Assembly (NCBI GenBank): GCA_025356095.1
Contig: JANXUR010000097.1
Location: forward strand, 1 to 64,000
DNA length: 64,000 nt
Direction: 5' to 3'
Source of the DNA: Acidobacteriaceae bacterium
GTDB lineage: Bacteria; Acidobacteriota; Terriglobia; Terriglobales; Acidobacteriaceae
Below the pieces are notes generated by a model. The model was not told the origin of the DNA, searched no databases, and saw only the letters and a program-made list of their open reading frames with translations. How positions within the stretch are numbered: the first letter of the stretch is position 1; every line of letters starts with the position of its first letter. This document shows positions 57,723-64,000 of this stretch, piece by piece. The translations under genes were made by a program, and so were the position numbers.

Positions 57723-59594
57723 CTATGGCTGTGCGGCGCGCTTCAGGTCGAGGATGCGCAGTTCCAATCCGCCAAAATCCGGGTGAAGATTTTCTTCCAG
57801 CGTGAAGGCAATATCCACATGGTCGCCGGCGAGCAAGTTGAGAGCAGCGGTGCGTTCCGCCATGCGCCACCCCAAGGCCGAGATGTTGCGTTTGCTGGCG
57901 ATACCCAGCTTCAACTTGATGTGCGCTTCTTTCAGCACACGCACCGGCTCCAGCAAGGGCACGTCATAGGCAGCAAACACCGGTTCAGGGTTTTCTTTAC
58001 CGAATGGCTCCATCTGGCTGAGTACGGCAAACAATTCTGGCGTGATTTCTGCCAGCGGCAAGATCGCATCCACCGCAAGTTCCGGAATAAAGTCGGCTTC
58101 GGTGAGTCGGGCGCGGGCATGGGCATCGAGCGCTGTGCGCAGTTCTGGTATGCGGTCGGCGGGAAAGGTCATGCCGACGGCGTGGGCATGTCCGCCGAAA
58201 CGGGTAAAGATTTCCGCGCAGCTTTCCAGCCCGGAAAGCAAGTGATAGGCGTTGATGGATCGGCCCGAGCCGTGCGCCACGCCCTGATGGCAGGCAATGA
58301 CAACTGCGGGCCTGCCGTATTTTTCCACGACGCGCGACGCTGTGATTCCTACCACGCCACGATGCCAGCCTTCGCCTTCTACCACGATGCAATAAGCCTC
58401 TTGCAGTGTGGGGTCGCCCTCCAGGCGTTGCTCAATCTCTTGCACAATGCGGCGCTCTTCCTGCTGGCGCGAGGCGTTAAGTTGGTCAAGCCGGGTGGCG
58501 ATTTCGCGAGCCCGCGCAGCATCCCGCGTGGTGAGCAATTCAACCACAGTCCGGGCTTCATCCATGCGTCCGGCGGCGTTGATGCGGGGGGCCACTCGAA
58601 AACCGATGTCGCTGGCGCGGATGGGCTTGTGCAAGTCCACTGCGGCCACCTCCATCAGGGCTTTAAGGCCGGGGCTGACTGGCTTGCGAAGCTCGCGAAG
58701 ACCCAGCTTGGCGATGACGCGGTTTTCGTCGAGCAGCGGTACCGAGTCGGCAATCGTGGCGATGGCCACGATCTTGAGGAACGAAGGCAGCATCGCCTGA
58801 GTACGGGATTCGCCGAGAAGCTCCAGCATGAGCGCGTGGGCCAGTTTGAAGGCCACGGCTGCGCCACACAAGAACTTGCAGGGGTAGCTGCACGCGCTGC
58901 GATTGGGATTCAGCACTGCCACTGCGGTCGGCAGCTCTTCGACGGCAACTTCGGCAGCGCCCATCTCTGGGATGGCATCGTCGCCAGTTGCGCGGCGGGC
59001 TTCGCTTGCGTCGGGTGCGTCGGGTGCGTCATCGGGTGCGTCATCGGCTGGGTGATCGGCTGCGTGATCGGCTGGGTGATCGGCGCGACCTTGGGGCAGG
59101 TGGTGGTCGGTGACAATCAGATCTATACCGAGCCGCGCGGCGGTCTCCGCCTCGGCAAGCGCCCGAATCCCAGTATCCACGCTAATGATGAGCTTTACGC
59201 CGCGTGCGGCAGCTTGCGCAATGATGGCATCTTGCATGCCGTAGCCTTCGCGGATGCGGTGCGGGACGTGAAACTCGGCGGTGCCGCCGCACAACTCAAT
59301 CGCGGTCTTGAGTACGGTCACGGCAGTGGTGCCGTCTACGTCGTAGTCGCCGTAGAGCAGGATGGCTTCCTGATTCGTGATGGCCGCACGCAGGCGCGCT
59401 ACGGCGAGGTCGAGGTCACGCAGCAGGTAGGGAGAATTTAGATTGGCCAGGGACGGCGAGAGAAAGCGCTGTGCGTCGGCGGCGGTGGTGATGCCGCGCA
59501 GCACCAGCAGCCGCGCCAGCGGCACCGCCAGATGGGCCTGCTGCGCCAACTGTTCCACTTGGGCGGAGTCCGCTGCTTGCAACATCCAGCGCAC
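57723..59594 (-). CDS. recJ: Single-stranded-DNA-specific exonuclease RecJ
   Basis: RecJ degrades single-stranded DNA 5' to 3' in RecFOR recombination and mismatch repair. The 623 residues include LLYGDYDVDGTTA (motif I), ISVDTGIRALAEA, VTDHHLPQG (DHH motif III), VAPRINAAGRMDEA, and the DHHA1 domain with VGITASRVVEKYGRPAVVI, GSGRSINAYHLLSGLESC and RFGGHAHAVGMTF. An insertion of about 53 residues (58935-59094) follows the DHH motif directly. It is Asp/His/Ala-rich and encoded by a 12-bp tandem repeat. The 59597-60094 gene ends 2 bp before the recJ start. Confidence 0.95.
   Translation of the reverse strand: MRWMLQAADSAQVEQLAQQAHLAVPLARLLVLRGITTAADAQRFLSPSLANLNSPYLLRDLDLAVARLRAAITNQEAILLYGDYDVDGTTAVTVLKTAIELCGGTAEFHVPHRIREGYGMQDAIIAQAAARGVKLIISVDTGIRALAEAETAARLGIDLIVTDHHLPQGRADHPADHAADHPADDAPDDAPDAPDASEARRATGDDAIPEMGAAEVAVEELPTAVAVLNPNRSACSYPCKFLCGAAVAFKLAHALMLELLGESRTQAMLPSFLKIVAIATIADSVPLLDENRVIAKLGLRELRKPVSPGLKALMEVAAVDLHKPIRASDIGFRVAPRINAAGRMDEARTVVELLTTRDAARAREIATRLDQLNASRQQEERRIVQEIEQRLEGDPTLQEAYCIVVEGEGWHRGVVGITASRVVEKYGRPAVVIACHQGVAHGSGRSINAYHLLSGLESCAEIFTRFGGHAHAVGMTFPADRIPELRTALDAHARARLTEADFIPELAVDAILPLAEITPELFAVLSQMEPFGKENPEPVFAAYDVPLLEPVRVLKEAHIKLKLGIASKRNISALGWRMAERTAALNLLAGDHVDIAFTLEENLHPDFGGLELRILDLKRAAQP
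59022..59081 (-). repeat. Five 12-bp tandem units inside recJ, after the DHH motif
   Basis: Units gggtgcgtcatc (59022, 59034), ggctgggtgatc (59046, 59070) and ggctgcgtgatc (59058) run without gaps. They encode alternating ADHP/ADHA and DDAP-type repeats within the RecJ insertion and preserve the frame. Confidence 0.9.
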
Positions 59595-59596
59595 GG

Positions 59597-60094
59597 CTAG
59601 AATTCGTCTTCCGGATTACGGGAGTCGCCGGGCGCGCCGTGGCCACTGTGTTCGTCGCCGTCGAGCATGATCGCCATTTCATCTGCCATTTCGGCCAACC
59701 GCTCGTAGTGTTCGTACCACTCGCAGGCGGTTTCATGGACGAACATCGTACCCTGATACGCAAAGCCCAGTTGGATGAATCCGGTCTGGCCTAGATGAGC
59801 CTTGAGCCAGCGCGCCTCTTCGCGATCTTCCTCCGACGCGTAGCGTGAATCGCGCAACTGCTCCACCAGTTCATCCAGTTCGACCCGCTGCATCGCCCAG
59901 GCGTGCATGGTGATGAAGGAACATTCGGCGGCTTTGGCTAGCTCAACAAAATCCTTCCAGCTATCGGGCTGTTCGTCACCCCACTTGACGCACTGCACCT
60001 CCATGGGGTCAACGTAGCCAAAAAAGCGTTTCATGCCATGGCCTTCGATGAAGGCAGTCATGTCATCGCGCAGGGATTTGAGGTCGTCCACCAT
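59597..60094 (-). CDS. Conserved hypothetical protein
   Basis: This encodes 165 residues from ATG 60094 (MVDDLKSLRDDMTAFIEGHGMKRFFGYVDP). It is acidic and mostly helical, with a WDSWKDFVELAKAA-type helix and a Cys/Trp-bearing segment (HETACEWYEHYERLAEMADEMAIML). The C-terminus is acidic and polar (GDEHSGHGAPGDSRNPEDEF). I do not recognise the family. It lies 2 bp upstream of recJ on the same strand, so the two are co-transcribed. Confidence 0.72.
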   Translation of the reverse strand: MVDDLKSLRDDMTAFIEGHGMKRFFGYVDPMEVQCVKWGDEQPDSWKDFVELAKAAECSFITMHAWAMQRVELDELVEQLRDSRYASEEDREEARWLKAHLGQTGFIQLGFAYQGTMFVHETACEWYEHYERLAEMADEMAIMLDGDEHSGHGAPGDSRNPEDEF

Positions 60095-60161
60095 AAGAAA
60101 GCAATTGTAATAGTTGGCATGGGCTGCGCGTAGCGAGAGGCACCGGACGGCCCCCGACAGC

Positions 60162-60422
60162 CTAGAGGCTTGCCGCGAGACCCAAGCGTTCCGCCAGTTC
60201 CTCATACAGCAAGCCCTCGCCGGGGCGGTACGGTTGAAACCACACGCCATCAATCACAAGTTGGGGAATGGCGCGTTTGCCGGTCTGGCGAATCACCTCT
60301 TGCGCAGCCCCCGGCGTGGCTTCAATATTGATCTCGGTGTAGGCAATCTGGTGCTGGTCAAGAAAGCGCTTCGCTTGGCGGCAGTCGCCACACCAAGGCG
60401 CAGAATAGAGAAGAATTTGCAT
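60162..60422 (-). CDS. Glutaredoxin-family thiol-disulfide protein
   Basis: This encodes 86 residues with a thioredoxin fold: MQILLYSAPWCGDCRQAKRFLDQHQI carries a CxxC active site of unusual composition (CGDC), AIPQLVIDGVWFQPYRPGEGL holds the cis-Pro. The length and layout fit NrdH/glutaredoxin-like proteins. It may act in the reduction of small thiols or a specific partner; no reductase gene is adjacent. Confidence 0.88.
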   Translation of the reverse strand: MQILLYSAPWCGDCRQAKRFLDQHQIAYTEINIEATPGAAQEVIRQTGKRAIPQLVIDGVWFQPYRPGEGLLYEELAERLGLAASL

Positions 60423-60534
60423 AGTTACTAGAATGCCATACTAGGCTCCAAGGTTTCTTTGCGATGCATCTCCGGTGGCGCTCTTGGGTGGCCAGTCTCG
60501 CCCGAGTCTCCGGCTCTTTCCCCGAAAGATTTGC

Positions 60535-60562
60535 TTGACATCATTAAATGTAGTGGAGTAAT
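60535..60562 (+). promoter_or_regulatory. Candidate sigma-70 promoter of the SGNH-like gene
   Basis: A consensus TTGACA (60535-60540) is followed 16 bp later by AGTAAT (60557-60562). The -10 match is modest. The predicted leader of about 130 nt contains a perfect 8-bp hairpin (60578-60598) and a duplicated 14-mer. Confidence 0.45.
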
Positions 60563-60577
60563 GTCAGGTGGTTCGTA

Positions 60578-60598
60578 AGAAGCAGCCCCTCTGCTTCT
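60578..60598 (+). promoter_or_regulatory. Leader hairpin of the SGNH-like gene
   Basis: AGAAGCAG (60578-60585) pairs perfectly with CTGCTTCT (60591-60598) across a 5-nt loop, within the first 35 nt of the predicted transcript. Confidence 0.45.
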
Positions 60599-60610
60599 AA
60601 AACGAACGTC

Positions 60611-60646
60611 CCCTGTTTCTGGATATAACCCCCCCTGTTTCTGGAT
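60611..60646 (+). repeat. Direct repeat of a 14-mer in the leader of the SGNH-like gene
   Basis: ccctgtttctggat occurs at 60611-60624 and 60633-60646 with an 8-nt C/A-rich spacer. Confidence 0.75.
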
Positions 60647-60697
60647 GACCTGGATTCATATTTCTGTTGGCTGCGTTAGCCATGAAGGGCAAATATC

Positions 60698-62602
60698 ATG
60701 CGCAAGCTTGGTCTGGCCACGTTCGCCGTGGGCGGTTTGCTACTCTCGCTGGTAGGCACCGCCAGTTCGCAAATCATCTGGACAACGACCCAAAAGACTT
60801 TCACCTCGACGTTCCTTGGCAAGGTGACGACCGCCAGCAATTTCTACGTCCAGAACTCGGGCAAGAGCGCCATCACCGTGAACTCGTGGCAAATGTCGAA
60901 TCCTGAATTTCAAGTGAGCTACGGTGTGGTGCCGACGACGCTCAAGTCAAAAAACAAAGCCACCTACTCGGTACAGTTTGCGCCGACTGCAACAGGCTCG
61001 CAAAACGGCACACTCACGGTCTATGCCTCCGATGGCAGTTCTGCCGTTTTGAGCTTGAGTGGTATAGGCAAGACGGTGACTGGCTCTGCCAGCGTGAGCT
61101 CCGCGTCGCTAAGCTTTGACGAAGTACCGCTCGGCACCACCAGCGCGGGCATGGTCGTCACCATTACCAACACTGGCTCCAGCACCGTGACGCTGAGTGC
61201 AGTCACGCCCGTGCCACTGCAGTTCACCGCCACCGGCGCTGCCCTGCCACTGAAGATGGCCAAGGGAACCACCACAACTTTGAGCGTGTATTACTCGCCG
61301 TCTGATGTGGTGGCTCTGAATGGCACGCTTGACTTGACGTTCGACAGTTTGCCGGATATCGGCGTGTCACTTGCCGGAACCGGCGCGGCGGCGACGCAGT
61401 TGGCCCTTTCAACATTGCCTGCGCTACCCAAGGCCACTGTCAACGCCAGCTATCAATATCCCCTGCAAACTACGGCGGCTATAGCCCCCGTCAGTTGGTC
61501 AGTGGATAGCTTGTCCGCGCTACCAACCGGTATGTCGCTCTCAGCGGATGGGGTGCTTAGTGGAGTGCCCTCGTCTCTGGGAACGTACGCGTTTACTCTA
61601 GACGCTACCGATTCGTCGTCACCCCCGTTGGCGGCGAGCCGCACGTTTAGTCTCGCGGTGCAGGCGGCTACCGGAGCTAGTTGCAATCAGATTAGCTTCT
61701 CTGGTGGCGCGGACAACTCCTTGCTAACTCCCCTTGAGAACCTTGGTGAGGCAACTTACTTTGGCTTTGCGGGTGGGCTGTACCCCGGTGTAAGTAATAT
61801 CATGCCCGCAGATCATCAGGCAGATGGCATTGCTTTCGCGCAGGCGATACAGCCGTGGGACGCGACCGGCGTTCCCAGCGCAACCGGCAAATACGTGATT
61901 TTGGCGGTGGGTATTTCCGGCACCAAGCGCGAGTTTGACCAGTTCATCCAACTAGCCACTGCCGACCCGAAGAAAAACCCTGGCCTAGTGGTGGTGGATG
62001 GTGCCGCCGCATCAGAGACCGCACACGAGTTGTCGTCGGCAACATCACCTTACTGGAACCTGATTACGCAAGCACTTCTGCCCAATGCAGGGGTTACGGC
62101 GCAGCAGGTAGGTATCTTGTATGTGGAGGATGTGGATTCGATTGCAGCGGGTACCTTCCCGAGCGATATGCAGGGACTGCAAGCGGACTTAGAAGGTCTA
62201 CTGCAGAACGCATTGGTGCTCTTCCCCAACCTGAAGATGGCGTATCTGGGTGGCCGACCTTATGGTGGTTACTCCAACGGAGTTTCTGTTGTGGAGCCAG
62301 AGCCGTTTGTGTATGAATCAGGCTTCGCCAACCAGTGGGTGGTGGCCGACCAGATCAACGGGGTAGCTGCGATGAACTATCAGCCGCTCTCCGGGCCGGT
62401 GCTCGCTCCCTGGGTAGCTTGGGGTAGCTACAACTGGGCCAACGGAATGGTGCCGCGGCTGGATGGCACTTACTATACCTGCCAAGACTTCCGCAACGAC
62501 GGGTTACATCCTTCCACGGATGGCGATAACAAGGTTTCTGGCGCGATGCTCCAGTTCTTTAAGACCGATCCGACGGCAACGCCTTGGTTCTTAGCGCACT
62601 AA
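60698..62602 (+). CDS. Secreted protein: SPD-2/Hydin-like and Ig domains with SGNH-like C-terminus
   Basis: This encodes 634 residues with a signal peptide (MRKLGLATFAVGGLLLSLVGTASSQ); GAAGGG precedes the ATG. Residues of about 25-120 and 125-230 are two ASPM/SPD-2/Hydin-like beta domains (NSGKSAITVNSWQMSNPEFQVS, VQFAPTATGSQNGTLTV). About 230-330 is a putative Ig (He_PIG) domain (LPTGMSLSADGVLSGVPSSLGTYAFTLDATD). The rest is an alpha/beta domain ending DGLHPSTDGDNKVSGAML, which resembles block V (DxxHP) of SGNH hydrolases; the block I Ser is not obvious. It may deacetylate or bind extracellular polysaccharide. Confidence 0.72.
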   Translation: MRKLGLATFAVGGLLLSLVGTASSQIIWTTTQKTFTSTFLGKVTTASNFYVQNSGKSAITVNSWQMSNPEFQVSYGVVPTTLKSKNKATYSVQFAPTATGSQNGTLTVYASDGSSAVLSLSGIGKTVTGSASVSSASLSFDEVPLGTTSAGMVVTITNTGSSTVTLSAVTPVPLQFTATGAALPLKMAKGTTTTLSVYYSPSDVVALNGTLDLTFDSLPDIGVSLAGTGAAATQLALSTLPALPKATVNASYQYPLQTTAAIAPVSWSVDSLSALPTGMSLSADGVLSGVPSSLGTYAFTLDATDSSSPPLAASRTFSLAVQAATGASCNQISFSGGADNSLLTPLENLGEATYFGFAGGLYPGVSNIMPADHQADGIAFAQAIQPWDATGVPSATGKYVILAVGISGTKREFDQFIQLATADPKKNPGLVVVDGAAASETAHELSSATSPYWNLITQALLPNAGVTAQQVGILYVEDVDSIAAGTFPSDMQGLQADLEGLLQNALVLFPNLKMAYLGGRPYGGYSNGVSVVEPEPFVYESGFANQWVVADQINGVAAMNYQPLSGPVLAPWVAWGSYNWANGMVPRLDGTYYTCQDFRNDGLHPSTDGDNKVSGAMLQFFKTDPTATPWFLAH

Positions 62603-62632
62603 GGCGTTGGCGCGTCATGAATCTTAAAAGCA

Positions 62633-62662
62633 AAGGCGGGGAGCAGTTACGCTTCCCGCCTT
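62633..62662. terminator. Bidirectional terminator between the SGNH-like gene and clpC
   Basis: A 12-bp stem (62633-62644 with 62651-62662, one G-T/A-C mismatch, 6-nt loop) sits midway between two convergent genes, with CGTTT after it and AAAAGC before it (GCTTTT on the minus strand). Confidence 0.75.
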
Positions 62663-62686
62663 CGTTTAATCTGCCTCGACCTTACT

Positions 62687-64000
62687 TTACTTGTAGAGCA
62701 AGATCCCTTCGATCTCCTGCGAGTTTACTGGCCGGTAGAACAACTTGGCATCTTCTAGAAACACTTCCAGAAACGCAGGGCGCTCGGTAATCGTGCCCTG
62801 AATCAGCGCCTCCGAGAGCGGATCCTCGATGTATTTCTGCAAGGCGCGACGAAGCGGACGCGCACCATAGCTGCGGTCGCCCGTGGTCTTTTCCAGAATC
62901 CACTTCTTGGCTTCTTCCGTCACCGTGATGGTGATGGAGCGTTGCGCCAAGTTGGTGTTGAGCTGATTTACCAGCAGTTCCAGAATTTGGATTAGGTCGT
63001 TCTCGCCCAAAGCGCTGAAGATAATGACTTCATCCAGGCGGTTGAGGAACTCAGGATTGAAGGTACGCTTGACTTCATTGCGCACCAACTCCTCCACCTT
63101 TTCTGCGATCATCTCTTCCTTTTGCGAAGAGAACCCAAGCCCGGTCCGCTTTTGCAAGTGCCGCGCGCCGATGTTTGACGTCATGATGAGAATGACGTTC
63201 TTGAAGTCCACCGTATTGCCTAGGCCGTCGGTGAGTTGCCCATCTTCAAACACCTGCAACAAGATGTTGAAGACATCGGGATGCGCCTTCTCGATTTCGT
63301 CAAGCAGGACGACCGAATAAGGCGCGCGCTTGACGCGTTCGGTGAGTTGGCCGCCCTCCTCGTAGCCGACGTATCCGGGAGGCGAGCCGATCAGCTTGCT
63401 GACCGAATGCTTCTCCATGAACTCCGACATATCGAAGCGGATGAGCGATTTTTCGCTGCCAAACATGAACTGAGCGATGGTACGTGCGACTTCAGTTTTA
63501 CCCACACCCGTGGGGCCAAGAAAGAGGAACGAGCCAATGGGGCGGAGCGGGCTCTTGAGTCCGGCACGAGAGCGGCGAATGGCACGAGCCAGCGCACTGA
63601 TCGCCTTGTCTTGCGAAATTACGCGCTTGTGCAACTCTTCTTCAATCCGCAGCAGTTTGCGTGACTCTTCTTCTTTGATGGAGGCTACGGGCACTCCTGT
63701 CCAGCGTGAGACGACATCTTCAATGTCCTCACGCGTGACCACGCCCGTTGCATTGTCATCGAGGTGATATTTCTCTTTGAGCCCGCGCAGGCTGTCGCGC
63801 ACTTTGCGCTCTTCGTCGGTGTAAAAACGGGCCTTCTCGAATTCGCGGCTAGCGATAGCGCTTTCCATCCGCTGCACGATGAATTTGAGCTGCTTCTGCA
63901 CCTCGGTGATCTCATCGGGCAGGGAAGTCTGGCGCAGCTTCACGCGCGCGCCCGCTTCATCAATCAGGTCAATTGCCTTGTCGGGCAGAAAGCGATCTGG
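62687..64000 (-). CDS. clpC: ATP-dependent Clp protease ATP-binding subunit ClpC, C-terminal part
   Basis: The frame is open to the right edge, so the N-terminal half lies outside the window; about 437 residues are visible. At the edge, DRFLPDKAIDLIDEAGARVKLR ends the first AAA+ module. A UVR-like coiled-coil linker (KQLKFIVQRMESAIASREFEKARFYTDEERKVRDSL) marks ClpC rather than ClpB. The second module carries GPTGVGKTEVA (Walker A), SVVLLDEIEKAHPDVFNILLQVFEDGQLTD (Walker B), NVILIMTSNIGA (sensor I) and GARPLRRALQKYIEDPL (sensor II). ClpC unfolds substrates for ClpP. No clpP is in the window. Confidence 0.96.
   Translation of the reverse strand, partial: PDRFLPDKAIDLIDEAGARVKLRQTSLPDEITEVQKQLKFIVQRMESAIASREFEKARFYTDEERKVRDSLRGLKEKYHLDDNATGVVTREDIEDVVSRWTGVPVASIKEEESRKLLRIEEELHKRVISQDKAISALARAIRRSRAGLKSPLRPIGSFLFLGPTGVGKTEVARTIAQFMFGSEKSLIRFDMSEFMEKHSVSKLIGSPPGYVGYEEGGQLTERVKRAPYSVVLLDEIEKAHPDVFNILLQVFEDGQLTDGLGNTVDFKNVILIMTSNIGARHLQKRTGLGFSSQKEEMIAEKVEELVRNEVKRTFNPEFLNRLDEVIIFSALGENDLIQILELLVNQLNTNLAQRSITITVTEEAKKWILEKTTGDRSYGARPLRRALQKYIEDPLSEALIQGTITERPAFLEVFLEDAKLFYRPVNSQEIEGILLYK

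Noticed and set aside
57783-59441. 552-codon open frame antisense to recJ
   Set aside because: GC-rich codon bias keeps the complementary frame open. RecJ has full motif support on the minus strand, and the antisense product has no recognisable domain.
1-64000. Antiphage defence, secretion or biosynthetic gene cluster
   Set aside because: No recognisable restriction, toxin-antitoxin, NRPS/PKS, secretion ATPase, recombinase or phage gene could be found.

Overview
The window is about 64 kb of GC-rich chromosome. It most likely comes from an Acidobacteriota member of the Terriglobia (Acidobacteriaceae) type. Three things suggest this: a VWFA-related protein of the kind typical of Acidobacteria (7917-9668), large exported proteins built from HAF, IPT/TIG, Ig-like and SPD-2/Hydin-like repeats, and a complete Gram-negative LPS export block. 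This assignment is inference from protein families; no rRNA gene is present.

Layout. 1-5175: the end of a beta-propeller protein, a HAF-repeat protein and an MFS transporter, converging on a guaB-vanZ pair. 5176-9668: a secreted glycoside-hydrolase-like protein and the VWFA protein. 9727-17078: a canonical translation/transcription operon, rimP-nusA-infB-DUF503-rbfA-nrnA, with its own promoter and a structured rimP leader. 17123-26791: a GT39/ArnT-like glycosyltransferase, a GNAT protein, then a minus-strand run (DUF6677 pair, M24 peptidase, POT-like transporter, DUF167, a small membrane protein, yggS, OPT transporter). 27018-33630: FkbM methyltransferase, comF, HNH protein, a LolA-like protein and an S9 peptidase. 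33665-43918: a large pseudo-matrixin/Ig protein and its partner, YihY, a cold-shock gene with a long leader, queG, ppc and a small exported protein. 44066-52146: a DUF1570/TPR protein, two DUF507 paralogues, purB, an esterase, a radical SAM protein and an alpha/beta hydrolase. 52261-60422: hpf, rpoN, lptB, an lptC-lptA fusion, recJ, a hypothetical gene and a glutaredoxin. 60698-64000: a secreted SGNH-like protein, and the 3' half of clpC running off the right edge.

How the genes work together. Most of the window is housekeeping: ribosome assembly and translation initiation, purine synthesis (guaB, purB), tRNA modification (queG), anaplerosis (ppc), LPS transport coupled to rpoN/hpf, and repair (recJ). 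Secreted, poorly characterised proteins are interspersed. There are no insertion sequences, phage genes, CRISPR arrays or tRNA/rRNA genes that I can support.

Most unusual signal. Short tandem repeats with periods of 9-22 bp and 2-6 copies recur at gene ends, each with its own unrelated sequence. At six genes or more the repeat unit contains the stop codon itself. Two exported proteins also carry metalloprotease-type folds whose zinc-binding residues appear to be lost. LptC and LptA appear to be fused into one 770-residue protein, and RecJ carries a repeat-derived Asp/His-rich insertion directly after its DHH motif.
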